45,689 bases of DNA from Lachnospiraceae bacterium (GTDB lineage Bacteria > Bacillota > Clostridia > Lachnospirales > Lachnospiraceae), in NCBI GenBank assembly GCA_022799175.1, contig JAAWNY010000021.1, positions 1-45,689 of the forward strand, written 5' to 3'. A program made the translations under genes and the position numbers. Every line of letters starts with the position of its first letter. The first letter of the stretch is position 1. Below, one piece after another: positions 8,751 through 17,408 of this stretch. The notes beneath the pieces were generated by a model. The model did not search any database. It worked only from the letters and a program-made list of their open reading frames with translations, and had not been told where the DNA came from.

Positions 8751-8798
8751 AAAATCCCCCTGTCTTCTGTTTCATCCACAGAATCAGGGGGATTTTTT
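8751..8798. terminator. bidirectional intrinsic terminator
   Basis: AAAATCCCCCTG (8751-8762) pairs perfectly with CAGGGGGATTTT (8785-8796), and a further TTCTG/CAGAA pairing extends it inside. A T-run follows on the plus strand and an A-run precedes it. It lies between two convergent genes and can serve both. Confidence 0.9.
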
Positions 8799-8819
8799 CA
8801 TCTGAAGTATTTTATTTTT

Positions 8820-9140
8820 TCAAGGTAATGCCAGCAAATCCACTCCACACCAAATCAGCAAATAATTCTTGACTAAAAAATTCACAGTTACAATCCCCAC
8901 CGCCATATAAAGGAAAAGTTTCTCATGTCCTAAATAAAGATAATTTCTGCCGCTGGTCTTTGCTGCCAGAAACGTCACGATTTCCAGAGTCATCACCAAT
9001 GCGGTATAAAGTATCAGCGGATGATATCGAAAGCTCTGGAACCATTCTCCCCGCAACAGATATCGAAACGCTCGCGTACCGCCGCACCCCGGGCAGTACC
9101 ATCCAGTCATGGTGTGAAACAGACAAGGCAAAAAAAGCAT
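8820..9140 (-). CDS. DUF2752 membrane protein
   Basis: A 106-residue protein with three hydrophobic segments. The motif CPGCGGTRAFRYLLRGEW (about residues 18-35), preceded by a Trp-Tyr pair and followed by HPL, is the DUF2752 signature. The cysteines may bind a metal, but the family has no established function. The ATG at 9140 is 3 bp beyond the hom stop, and GGAGG in the end of hom serves as its ribosome binding site, so it is co-translated with hom. Confidence 0.85.
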   Translation of the reverse strand: MLFLPCLFHTMTGWYCPGCGGTRAFRYLLRGEWFQSFRYHPLILYTALVMTLEIVTFLAAKTSGRNYLYLGHEKLFLYMAVGIVTVNFLVKNYLLIWCGVDLLALP

Positions 9141-9143
9141 CTC

Positions 9144-10391
9144 TTAATCCTCCAACTCTGCGCGAATTATCTGTCGGATTCCGTCTTCACCTTTCTTTTG
9201 ACACTCGCTATCCAGTGCGATTGCCCGTTTCGTAAACTCTGTCTCACAAATCTTTTTTGTGAGAACTGCAAACTCATCCACATTCTCTAACGCCAACGTC
9301 CGCACCTCTCCCAATGTCTCTTGTACCAACTCGGCTTTCTCTTTTACCGTCCCGGCAATACGGACAAAATAACAACATTCGCTGGTTTTGTTGTCTGCAA
9401 TCTCCTGTTTCTCTGTTCCCCAACCGATTGGCACATTGGTTTTTTCATTCTGCGCCGCTTCAATTAAGTCTGCCACTACTGCACTGGCGGTGGGAAGTTT
9501 ACCCGCTCCACTGCCATAATACATCGAAGTCCCCAACATATCACTCTTCACCAGAATTCCATTATATACACCGCTGACCGCATATAAAGGATGTTCCTTA
9601 CCGATCATTACCGGTGCAACTTTCGTATAAACTTTCTCACCTACAATCCGGCTCGTTCCCAAAAGTTTCACCGATGTCCCCAACTCTTTTGCATAACGAA
9701 AATCCACATCTGTAATCTTGGTAATCCCCTCTGTATGAATATCTTCATAGTTTACTTCTTTTCCCGTCATCATCGCTGTCAAAATTGCGATCTTACGACA
9801 AGTATCGTACCCTTCTACATCTGCTTCGGGATTCCTCTCCGCATATCCCAGCTCTTGCGCCTCTCGCAAAACCTCGTCAAAAGACGCTCCTTCTCTATCC
9901 ATTTTAGTCAAAATAAAATTCGTTGTGCCATTTAAAATTCCCGTAATTTCCTGGATTTTCTCCCCCATCAAACAACGATACAACGTGCGAATAATCGGAA
10001 TGCCACCTCCTACACTAGCCTCAAAAAAGAAATTCACATCCATATCTCGCGCAATCTGCAAAAGTTCTGTCCCATGAGCCGCTACCAACGCCTTATTGGA
10101 AGTAATTACATGCTTACCAGCACTTAGACAAGCTTTGACAAATGAATAAGCCGGTTCCAACCCGCCCATCGTTTCCACCACCAACTTCACCTGCTCATCC
10201 GCTTCAATTATCTTGAAATCATGAACCACACGGTCTGCCACCGGACTATCCGGAAATTCCCGCAAATCCAACACATATTTCAGATAGATCTCTTGGGCAG
10301 CGCTGCGGGCAATCCTGTCCCGCTCATTCTCAAGAATCTCTGCCACACCAGAACCAATGGTACCATATCCCATAATTGCTGCATACATCAT
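9144..10391 (-). CDS. hom: homoserine dehydrogenase
   Basis: The NAD(P)-dependent enzyme reduces aspartate semialdehyde to homoserine on the threonine/methionine branch. The 415-residue reading starts at 10391, where AGGAG lies six bases upstream; a longer start at 10463 would add unrelated residues. The nucleotide-binding GYGTIGSGV is at the N-terminus, GLEPAYSFVKACLSAGKHVITSNKA follows in two conserved blocks near residue 85, and the catalytic region GILNGTTNFILTKM is near 170. The last 85 residues form an ACT domain for threonine feedback. It follows the ACT-regulator gene by 86 bp. Confidence 0.95.
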   Translation of the reverse strand: MMYAAIMGYGTIGSGVAEILENERDRIARSAAQEIYLKYVLDLREFPDSPVADRVVHDFKIIEADEQVKLVVETMGGLEPAYSFVKACLSAGKHVITSNKALVAAHGTELLQIARDMDVNFFFEASVGGGIPIIRTLYRCLMGEKIQEITGILNGTTNFILTKMDREGASFDEVLREAQELGYAERNPEADVEGYDTCRKIAILTAMMTGKEVNYEDIHTEGITKITDVDFRYAKELGTSVKLLGTSRIVGEKVYTKVAPVMIGKEHPLYAVSGVYNGILVKSDMLGTSMYYGSGAGKLPTASAVVADLIEAAQNEKTNVPIGWGTEKQEIADNKTSECCYFVRIAGTVKEKAELVQETLGEVRTLALENVDEFAVLTKKICETEFTKRAIALDSECQKKGEDGIRQIIRAELED

Positions 10392-10477
10392 AATCGCTCT
10401 CCTCATTCCTCTTTTATCTCGAGAACAACCCCTTATATCTTGTCCCTTACTCGTTCCATTCATCTTGGAGCTGCTCT

Positions 10478-10924
10478 TTACTCTCGTGCCAAAATCTTCA
10501 CATAATGAATTCCCTGTTGTTCTTCCATTTCTTCCACCATTTGCGATATATTACCCGTATCTGCTTTTACCTCCACCGACAAGGTCAGCGTCGCTACTCC
10601 ATTAACGGGAATACTCTGGTGAATCGTCAAAATGTTGGCCCGATAGATCGCCACCACATGCAAAAGATCCGACAGTAAACCCTGACGATCATCCATTTGC
10701 ATGACGAAGGTTACGGTCTTTCCCTTCGTATTGTCATAAAAAGGCAAAATATCATCCTTGTACTTATAAAAAGAACTACGGCTGATTCCTACTCGCTCGG
10801 CAGCCTCCTGCACGGTCATGACCTGCTCGGATTCCAAAAGCTTTTTTGCTTCCACAACTTTCAGCAACACTTCTGGCACCGCCTTTTGCTTTACTACAAA
10901 ATATTTGGTTTTTTCCTCTGTCAT
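10478..10924 (-). CDS. ACT-domain regulator (PheB/UPF0735 family)
   Basis: A 148-residue protein with an N-terminal helix-turn-helix-like stretch (VQEAAERVGISRSSFYKYKDDI, split over residues 39-60) and a C-terminal ACT domain (VTFVMQMDDRQGLLSDLLHVVA, from about 70). This is the UPF0735/PheB architecture. It often sits immediately before hom, as here, suggesting amino-acid-responsive control of the threonine branch, though its ligand is not known. The ATG at 10924 has GAGGACTT upstream and is preferred over the 10990 codon. Confidence 0.85.
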   Translation of the reverse strand: MTEEKTKYFVVKQKAVPEVLLKVVEAKKLLESEQVMTVQEAAERVGISRSSFYKYKDDILPFYDNTKGKTVTFVMQMDDRQGLLSDLLHVVAIYRANILTIHQSIPVNGVATLTLSVEVKADTGNISQMVEEMEEQQGIHYVKILARE

Positions 10925-11007
10925 AACAAGTCCTCTTGTGCTAAAGTTACCGGTTACTTGATACTTGATTTGTGCGCTTCTCATGTACATTTGTGTTCAC
11001 GAGGGAG

Positions 11008-11036
11008 ATAGTATCACAAAAACGGAAAGAGTGCAA
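11008..11036 (-). promoter_or_regulatory. candidate promoter of the ACT regulator-hom operon
   Basis: On the minus strand, -35 TTGCAC (11036-11031) and -10 TACTAT (11013-11008) are 17 bp apart, with an 80-nt leader before the ATG at 10924. The -10 is imperfect. No T-box or attenuator was recognised in the leader. Confidence 0.4.
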
Positions 11037-11076
11037 GTCTTTTCGCATATTTCCTCTTTATTATATATAAACAGAA

Positions 11077-11232
11077 GGTATCGCAAAATAAGCCAGCAGT
11101 TTTCCCTGTCCCATGTTCGTCTGTTCACAAACACCCTATCTGCTATTGACGAACTTTATCCGTTAATAGCAGACTGTATGTACGTAAACCGTCCAAACAT
11201 GAGATATAGAAAAACTGCTGGCTTATTTGGCA
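11077..11232. repeat. long palindromic element A (dispersed family)
   Basis: This occupies most of the gap after prfB. A perfect 18-bp inverted repeat, AAATAAGCCAGCAGTTTT (11086-11103) against 11211-11228, encloses a second hairpin (TCTGCTATT at 11139-11147 with AATAGCAGA at 11165-11173). It shares the flank GGTATC, the AAAATAAG outer arm and the inner TGTTCGT with element B near 16.3 kb. It shares CCGTCCAAACA (11189-11199) with element C near 41.3 kb. It lies at the prfB 3' end and could act as a terminator or 3' stabiliser, but lacks a classical uninterrupted T-run. Confidence 0.75.
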
Positions 11233-11281
11233 ATGTTGTCCGTGTTTCTCATCTGTTTTTGTCACCACGGAAAAATCTTGT

Positions 11282-12419
11282 TTAATCCTCTGTCGATGCT
11301 TTCCTGTCTGGACATCCCAGGCTTAGCCACTTCAGATATGCGCTGATAAAGGCATCCAGCCCTCCATCCAACACATTCGTCACGTTACCAGTCTCTTCAC
11401 CAGTCCGCAGATCTTTCACCATCGTATATGGCTGTAGTACATAAGAACGAATCTGGTTCCCCCAACCGATTTCTTTGACATCCCCGCGGATGTCTGAAAG
11501 TTTTTCGGCATTTTCCTGTTGCTTAAGCATAAATAACTTGGCTTTTAACATCTGCATCGCTTTATCTTTGTTCTGAAACTGGGAACGTTCATTCTGACAC
11601 TGTACCACAATTCCTGTCGGAACATGCGTAATGCGCACAGCTGAAGAAGTCTTATTAATATGCTGACCACCAGCGCCACTGGAGCGATAGGTATCGATCC
11701 GCAGATCCTCTTGATTGATCTCTACATCTAGATCCTCTTCAATATCCGGCATTACATCACAAGATACAAAAGAAGTCTGCCGTTTGCCCGCTGCATTAAA
11801 GGGAGAAATACGCACTAGCCGGTGTACCCCCCGTTCGGATTTGAGATAGCCAAACGCATTCTCGCCATTGATCTGGATCGTCACGGATTTAATCCCCGCC
11901 TCGTCGCCATCCAGAAAATCCAACACCTCGGTCTTATACTGCATCTTGTCCGCCCAGCGGCAATACATCCGATACAACATGCTACACCAATCGCAAGATT
12001 CTGTTCCACCAGCTCCTGCATTCAGACGCAAAATAGCATTGCATCGATCATATTCTCCGGAGAGCAGCGTACCCATGCGTAATTTCTCCAGTTTTTCCTC
12101 AAATTCATGAAGCATTTCCTCAATCTCGGGAATCAATGAAGCATCATTCTCCTCATACCCCATCTCTATCATCACCTGAATATCTTCATACTCCTGCTCC
12201 AGGCCCCGATACAATTCCACCGTATCTTTCAGATTCTTTGCTTCCTGCACCAGTCTAGTTGCACGATCCGCATCATTCCAGAAATTCGGCTCCTCCATGG
12301 ATTTGTCTAGCTCATCGATTCTTCTGACCTTATTATCCAGGTCAAAGTGAATCCCTCACTTCCACTAATGGTTTCTGAAACGTAGATAATGTGTACTTAA
12401 ATTGATCCAATTCTACCAT
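11282..12419 (-). CDS. prfB: peptide chain release factor 2, programmed +1 frameshift
   Basis: RF2 ends translation at UGA and UAA. The ATG at 12419 (GGGTGA upstream) opens 25 codons ending CTT followed by in-frame TGA at 12344-12342. Slipping +1 on CTTTGAC joins the main frame, which runs to 11282 and gives about 378 residues. AGGGA lies four bases upstream of the CTT, like the stimulatory Shine-Dalgarno element of known prfB shift sites. The main frame contains the RF2 SPF recognition motif (ISPFNAAGKRQTSF) and the catalytic GGQ (SSGAGGQHINKTSSAV). The spacing to secA is 51 bp. Calling only the downstream frame would lose the N-terminus. Confidence 0.95.
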
Positions 12420-12470
12420 TGTGTCACCCACTTTCTTAAATATATTTTCTGCTGCCACTACTTCTATCCG

Positions 12471-15062
12471 TCACACGTTTCCGCCCTGGCCCTGCAAAAG
12501 CTTACGTCCACAGCACTGTTTGAACTTCTTTCCGCTGCCACACGGACACGGATCGTTTGGATAGATCTTGCGTATCTCTCTGCGCTTAGGCGCCTGTACC
12601 GACGAGGTATCGCGGTTGGTTCCTGTTACCTTAGCCGCCGGCTCCCGCTCTACTTTCTGCTCCACACGAATATGGAACAAAATACGCACCGTCTCTTCCA
12701 TAATTGCTGCCGTCATAGCCTCGAACATTTCAAAGGCATTCATCTTATACTCAACTACCGGATCCCGCTGCCCATATGCCTGCAGCCCGATTCCCTGACG
12801 CAGCTGATCCATATCATCAATATGGCTCATCCATTTATTATCAATAACCTTAAGCAAAATCACCCGCTCAATCTCACGAATCTGCTCCGCCTCCGGGAAT
12901 TCCGCTTCCTTAGTCTCATAGAGCTTGATCGCTTCTTCCTTCAACTTCTGTTTCAGCTCATCCCGCTTGCTCACCGGATGATTCTCCAGTGTAATTTTCC
13001 CCAGCGGAACGATTGGCAACAGCAGGGCATTCAACTCGCCCAGATCCCAATCGGCCGGATTTTGCTCCTCAGAGATCGACATGTCCACGGCATTTTCCAC
13101 AATATCCGTAATCATTTTTAAAATCACATCACGCATATTGTCGCCATCAAGCACTTTGCGCCTCTCCGTATAAATGATCTCTCGCTGCTCATTGTTGACC
13201 TCATCATATTTCATGAGATTCTCACGGATTCCGTAGTTATTATTTTCAATCTTCATCTGTGCCTTCTCAATGGCATTGGAGAGCATCTTGTGCTCAATCT
13301 GCTCGCCCTCCGGCACTCCTAAAGCTGTAAACATTCCCATCAGCCGCTCAGAACCAAAAAGCCGCATCAGATCATCTTCGAGCGAAATATAGAAACGGGA
13401 TTCCCCGGGATCTCCCTGACGTCCAGAACGTCCACGCAGCTGGTTATCAATACGTCGCGCTTCATGACGCTCAGTACCGATAATACGCAAACCACCTAAA
13501 GCTCTGGATTCTTCGTCCAACTTAATATCTGTACCACGGCCAGCCATGTTGGTCGCAATAGTCACAGCGCCATGAATGCCCGCATCAGCCACAATCTCCG
13601 CCTCCAGCTCATGATACTTGGCATTCAGAACCTTGTGGGGAATCCCTCTGCGGTTCAACATTTTACTCAACATTTCCGAAGTCTCAATGGTGATTGTACC
13701 CACAAGTACAGGCTGTCCCTTCTCATGAGCTTCTGCCACTTCGTCCACCACCGCTTTGAACTTCTCTTTCTTGGTCTTATATACAGCATCCTCGTGATCA
13801 ACACGGGCTACCGGTTTATTTGTCGGAATCGCAATAGCATCCATCCCGTAGGTATTACGAAATTCTTTTTCCTCCGTCAACGCTGTACCTGTCATGCCGG
13901 ATTTTTTGCGGAATTTGTTGAAAAAGTTCTGAAACGTAATCGTGGCTAACGTCTTACTCTCCCGACGAACATTGACATGCTCCTTGGCCTCAATTGCCTG
14001 GTGCAAACCATCCGAATAGCGACGTCCCGGCATAATGCGTCCGGTAAACTCATCCACAATCAGGACCTCATCATCCTTTACCACATAATCCTTATCCCGA
14101 AACATCAGATAATTGGCACGCAATGCCAGGATAATATTATGCTGAATTTCCAAATTTTCCGGATCGGCCAGATTATCTATATGGAAGAAATCCTCCACCT
14201 TTTGCACGCCGTCCTCAGTGAGGTTCACTACCTTATCTTTTTCATTAACCACAAAATCTCCGGTCTCTTCGATATCTTCTCCCATAATGGCATTCATCTT
14301 CGTGAATTCTCCGGAAGCTTCCCCTCGTATCAGTTGATGAGCCAGAATGTCGCAAACTTCGTATAACTTCGTGGATTTTCCACTCTGCCCGGAAATGATC
14401 AAAGGAGTTCTCGCTTCATCGATCAACACCGAGTCCACCTCATCAATAATGGCATAATCCAGCTCCCGCAATACCATCTGCTCCTTGTAGATTGCCATAT
14501 TATCACGTAGATAATCGAATCCTAGCTCGTTATTTGTCACATAGGTAATATCACAATTATATGCTTTTTTCCGTTCCTCTGAGGTCATGGGATTCAATAC
14601 TACCCCAACTGTCAATCCCAAAAACTCGTGAATTTGTCCCATCCACTCGGCGTCACGTTTCGCTAGATAATCATTTACCGTAACGATGTGAACGCCTTTG
14701 CCATTTAAAGCGTTCAAATAGGCTGGCGCTGTAGAAACCAAAGTCTTTCCCTCACCAGTCCTCATCTCAGCAATCCGTCCTTGATGTAATACGATACCGC
14801 CAATAAGCTGTACCGGAAAATGTTCCATATTTAAAGTTCTGCGGGCTGCCTCCCGCACAGTCGCAAATGCTTCTGGCAGAATATCATCTAAGGTTTCTCC
14901 TGCTGCCAGACGCTCTCTAAAAATTCTGGTATTATCACGTAGCTCTTCATCACTTTTTGCCATCATCTCCGGGCGCATCTTCTCTATCTTCTCCACAATT
15001 GGATAGATCATCTTCAGCTCCCGTTCGCTGTGAGTACCAAACACTTTCTCTATGAGATTCAT
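12471..15062 (-). CDS. secA: preprotein translocase ATPase SecA
   Basis: This 863-residue protein is the motor that drives unfolded preproteins through SecYEG. It has Walker [10 protein letters not shown] near residue 105, DEVD (Walker B) near 210, the preprotein cross-linking domain, [13 protein letters not shown] in the second nucleotide-binding fold, and the C-terminal zinc-binding [16 protein letters not shown] for SecB or ribosome contact. The ATG at 15062 with AGGAGAAC upstream is chosen over the 15140 codon, whose added residues do not resemble SecA. It is transcribed toward prfB, the common Firmicutes order. Confidence 0.97.
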   Translation of the reverse strand: MNLIEKVFGTHSERELKMIYPIVEKIEKMRPEMMAKSDEELRDNTRIFRERLAAGETLDDILPEAFATVREAARRTLNMEHFPVQLIGGIVLHQGRIAEMRTGEGKTLVSTAPAYLNALNGKGVHIVTVNDYLAKRDAEWMGQIHEFLGLTVGVVLNPMTSEERKKAYNCDITYVTNNELGFDYLRDNMAIYKEQMVLRELDYAIIDEVDSVLIDEARTPLIISGQSGKSTKLYEVCDILAHQLIRGEASGEFTKMNAIMGEDIEETGDFVVNEKDKVVNLTEDGVQKVEDFFHIDNLADPENLEIQHNIILALRANYLMFRDKDYVVKDDEVLIVDEFTGRIMPGRRYSDGLHQAIEAKEHVNVRRESKTLATITFQNFFNKFRKKSGMTGTALTEEKEFRNTYGMDAIAIPTNKPVARVDHEDAVYKTKKEKFKAVVDEVAEAHEKGQPVLVGTITIETSEMLSKMLNRRGIPHKVLNAKYHELEAEIVADAGIHGAVTIATNMAGRGTDIKLDEESRALGGLRIIGTERHEARRIDNQLRGRSGRQGDPGESRFYISLEDDLMRLFGSERLMGMFTALGVPEGEQIEHKMLSNAIEKAQMKIENNNYGIRENLMKYDEVNNEQREIIYTERRKVLDGDNMRDVILKMITDIVENAVDMSISEEQNPADWDLGELNALLLPIVPLGKITLENHPVSKRDELKQKLKEEAIKLYETKEAEFPEAEQIREIERVILLKVIDNKWMSHIDDMDQLRQGIGLQAYGQRDPVVEYKMNAFEMFEAMTAAIMEETVRILFHIRVEQKVEREPAAKVTGTNRDTSSVQAPKRREIRKIYPNDPCPCGSGKKFKQCCGRKLLQGQGGNV

Positions 15063-15124
15063 TCTTCGTTCTCCTAACTCACTTTCTCTCTTCTCTGCCG
15101 TTTTCCATCCAGTCAATCTTATAC

Positions 15125-15153
15125 ATTGTAGCACTAACATTAAATTTATTCAA
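15125..15153 (-). promoter_or_regulatory. promoter of secA-prfB
   Basis: On the minus strand, -35 TTGAAT (15153-15148) and -10 TACAAT (15130-15125) have a 17-bp spacer. Transcription would start about 55 nt before the secA ATG. Confidence 0.65.
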
Positions 15154-15307
15154 CTTATTCCCCCGTTGTTCACAAAAAATTAAAAAACAAAAGGCCATAC
15201 CATCGTTTTCCCTACATAGAATTCCCTAAAATCACCAAAATCCGCCAGTGACATAATAATATTTTTATGGTCAACCTGACAATTTGCACAAAATCTTTGT
15301 TCGAATT

Positions 15308-15431
15308 CCAAGTTATCCACATTATCCACATTCTTACTGTGCACAACTCTCCAAATTTTATCCACACCTATTCTTGTCCAATTTACGCCAAAAACGAGTT
15401 ATACACCAAGTTATCCACATTATCCACATTC
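15308..15431 (+). repeat. DnaA-box cluster with 26-bp direct repeat
   Basis: Five perfect TTATCCACA boxes lie in one orientation at 15313-15321, 15322-15330, 15358-15366, 15411-15419 and 15420-15428, plus a near match TTATACACC at 15399-15407. Two abutting pairs are embedded in an exact 26-bp direct repeat (15308-15333 and 15406-15431), 98 bp apart. AT-rich sequence follows. DnaA binds this consensus. The cluster fills the secA-hpf gap, over 100 bp from either likely promoter. It is more likely a DnaA titration or regulatory site than the chromosomal origin, because dnaA and dnaN are absent and gene orientation does not diverge here. Confidence 0.8.
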
Positions 15432-15635
15432 CCCAGCCTATCCTCAGTTTAGAATTCCCATTTTTCCACTTCTCTATCCAGAATTTGTACACTTATCATA
15501 AATTTACAAATTACGACAAAAAACATATCAAAACACTTGACTTTTCTGCTATTAGAGTTTAGCTCTATAATGCCTGCTTAATCAATAAAGTATATTCAAT
15601 GCATCGTAATTGTCGCAACATTTGACTAATTTTCA

Positions 15636-15664
15636 TTGAATTTTCCAAACATATATGCTATACT
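15636..15664 (+). promoter_or_regulatory. promoter of hpf
   Basis: TTGAAT (15636-15641) and TATACT (15659-15664) are separated by 17 bp on the plus strand, about 20 bp upstream of the GGAG ribosome binding site of hpf. Confidence 0.7.
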
Positions 15665-15695
15665 ATAGTTATCTCAAAAAAAGGAGCTGATGATT

Positions 15696-16223
15696 ATGCG
15701 TTATACGATTACAGGAAGAAATATCAATGTGACCCCGGGCATTCGAAGAGCTGTAGAAGAGAAAATTGGCAAGCTGGATCGTTACTTTAACCCCGATACT
15801 GAGGTGATCATCACGTTGAGCGTGCAAAAGGACAAGCAAAAAATCGAAGTAACAATCCCTGTCAAGGGTAACCTCATCCGTGCGGAAGAATCCAGCGATG
15901 ATATGTACACCTCCATTGACTTAGTAGAAGAGGTGATTGAACGTCAGCTCAAAAAATACAAAAATAAGCTGATTGATAAAAAACAATCTGCCCTATCGTT
16001 TTCCGACTTTTTCATCAATGAGGAGGCCGTTGATGAAGAAGAGATTCAAATTGTTAAGACCAAACGTTTTGGAATCAAGCCTATGGATCCGGAAGAAGCC
16101 TGTGTTCAAATGGAACTTCTAGGCCATAACTTTTATGTTTTCTTAAATGCCGAGACCGAGGAAGTCAATGTAGTATATAAACGCAAGGGACATTCTTATG
16201 GATTGATAGAACCAGAATTTTAG
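15696..16223 (+). CDS. hpf: ribosome hibernation-promoting factor, long form
   Basis: A 175-residue long-form HPF that binds the 30S decoding region and dimerises 70S ribosomes into inactive 100S particles. The N-terminal domain (RYTITGRNINVTPGIRRAVEEK, split at residues 2-23) is followed by a linker (about 100-120) and the C-terminal dimerisation domain with KRFGIKPMDPEEACVQMELLGHNFYVFLNAET. GGAG at 15683-15686 is nine bases from the ATG at 15696 but only three from the ATG at 15690, so 15696 is chosen. It is transcribed alone and ends at palindromic element B. Confidence 0.93.
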   Translation: MRYTITGRNINVTPGIRRAVEEKIGKLDRYFNPDTEVIITLSVQKDKQKIEVTIPVKGNLIRAEESSDDMYTSIDLVEEVIERQLKKYKNKLIDKKQSALSFSDFFINEEAVDEEEIQIVKTKRFGIKPMDPEEACVQMELLGHNFYVFLNAETEEVNVVYKRKGHSYGLIEPEF

Positions 16224-16251
16224 ATCGCAAAACACTTTTTCATATAAATGG

Positions 16252-16345
16252 GGTATCATAAAATAAGTCATTAGCCATTTCCTGTATCCTGTGTTCGTGA
16301 ATAGCCGAACACAGGATGTAAAAATGGTTAATGACTTATTTTGCA
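16252..16345. repeat. long palindromic element B (dispersed family)
   Basis: A nested hairpin between convergent genes. The outer 21-bp arm AAAATAAGTCATTAGCCATTT (16260-16280) pairs with 16322-16342 with a single G-U position. Inside it, ATCCTGTGTTCG (16286-16297) pairs with CGAACACAGGAT (16306-16317). It opens with GGTATC and closes with TTATTTTGCA, like element A. On the plus strand either arm ends in A/T-rich sequence, so it may terminate hpf and the acyltransferase gene in both directions. Confidence 0.8.
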
Positions 16346-16361
16346 TTTCTCTTTCTTTCAT

Positions 16362-17396
16362 TTAGATCAGTTTTTTCACCCATTGGAAATGTTGGCATTC
16401 TGAAAGATATGCCATACACCAAGAAAACAACATCATTGGTACCAAAATCGATATGGTAATTCCCTTCTTCGTCGGGGGAAAGGGATTCCACCTGGCTGTC
16501 CACACATACAGATGAAAAAAATATACATGTGATAGATAAATCCACTCGCTCATCCTGCGTAATCGAGGATATAACTTTCGATTCTTTATCTGTACCTGAC
16601 TAGCGGCCGCAAACAGAAAAAAAGCGGCTGGAGCTGAACTGAATACCATATTGGTACTACTGCAATGAATCACTTCATACAACATCAGACCCATCGACAT
16701 CACAAAACCTATTACCATTGGCAAAAATGGAAACTGCTTTTTTGTCCTGGCAAACCAAAAGCCCAAGGCCACAAAAAAGCAGCCATAAAACACCCCATTG
16801 CGCATGGTCATAAAATACCGGACATACCCCATCAGAAACTGATACACTCCCTTCGGAAGCTGCTGATTAAAATACCAGTTATCACCAATACAACCCACAA
16901 AAAACAAAACCCCGCCAATCATCGTTAAATGCCAGACTTTCAGTCCTTTTCGATATCCCAACCACACCATAAAACAAGCTGTCATCAATGCTGGAAGATA
17001 CCACAATTGCACGGTAGTACTACTAAATAAAAATGATTGTATATAATAAATCACAGCAGTTCCTATGTTTTTGTCTTGGCCATGATACCAGTTCAAATAA
17101 TCAATAGGCAGATAGAAAACGGACCACAAAAAATAAAGTCTCAAAATCCTTCCACAGTAACTCAGTACCGCCTTCTTTCCACCTTCTTTGTCATTCTCTT
17201 CTACCTTACGGAAAAGAAAAAAACCAGCGATAATAAAAAACACCGGAACTGCAAGATTGGAGAGCCAGGCGCCAATCAGCAAGCGCCACTTGCTCTCTAC
17301 CGGATAAAAAATCTGGATCATATGACGTGCCGCAACTGCCACCGCTAACAATACCTTCACCACATCCAACCCGTTATATTGCTTCTTCTCCACCAT
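16362..17396 (-). CDS. acyltransferase 3 family membrane protein
   Basis: A 344-residue integral membrane protein with about ten hydrophobic segments. The N-terminal GLDVVKVLLAVAVAARHMIQ carries the family histidine, followed by NLAVPVFFIIAGFFLFRKV, typical of acyltransferase 3 (OafA/OatA-like). Members O-acylate extracellular sugars or peptidoglycan, or have unknown substrates. No SGNH domain is attached. The ATG at 17396 has GAGGACAG upstream. It follows the NlpC/P60 gene by 12 bp, so a cell-envelope substrate is plausible but inferred. Confidence 0.75.
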   Translation of the reverse strand: MVEKKQYNGLDVVKVLLAVAVAARHMIQIFYPVESKWRLLIGAWLSNLAVPVFFIIAGFFLFRKVEENDKEGGKKAVLSYCGRILRLYFLWSVFYLPIDYLNWYHGQDKNIGTAVIYYIQSFLFSSTTVQLWYLPALMTACFMVWLGYRKGLKVWHLTMIGGVLFFVGCIGDNWYFNQQLPKGVYQFLMGYVRYFMTMRNGVFYGCFFVALGFWFARTKKQFPFLPMVIGFVMSMGLMLYEVIHCSSTNMVFSSAPAAFFLFAAASQVQIKNRKLYPRLRRMSEWIYLSHVYFFHLYVWTARWNPFPPTKKGITISILVPMMLFSWCMAYLSECQHFQWVKKLI

Positions 17397-17408
17397 TTTC
17401 TGTCCTCG

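Noticed and set aside
12471-13121. Plus-strand open frame of 239 codons opposite the secA 3' end
   Set aside because: It overlaps the conserved SecA C-terminus on the other strand and shows no domain or ribosome binding site.
15308-15431. CRISPR array
   Set aside because: There are only two copies of a 26-bp repeat, with abutting 9-bp units that match DnaA boxes, and no cas genes.
15180-15562. Chromosomal origin of replication at the DnaA-box cluster
   Set aside because: No dnaA, dnaN or rpmH nearby, and genes on both sides are mainly on the minus strand rather than diverging from this point.
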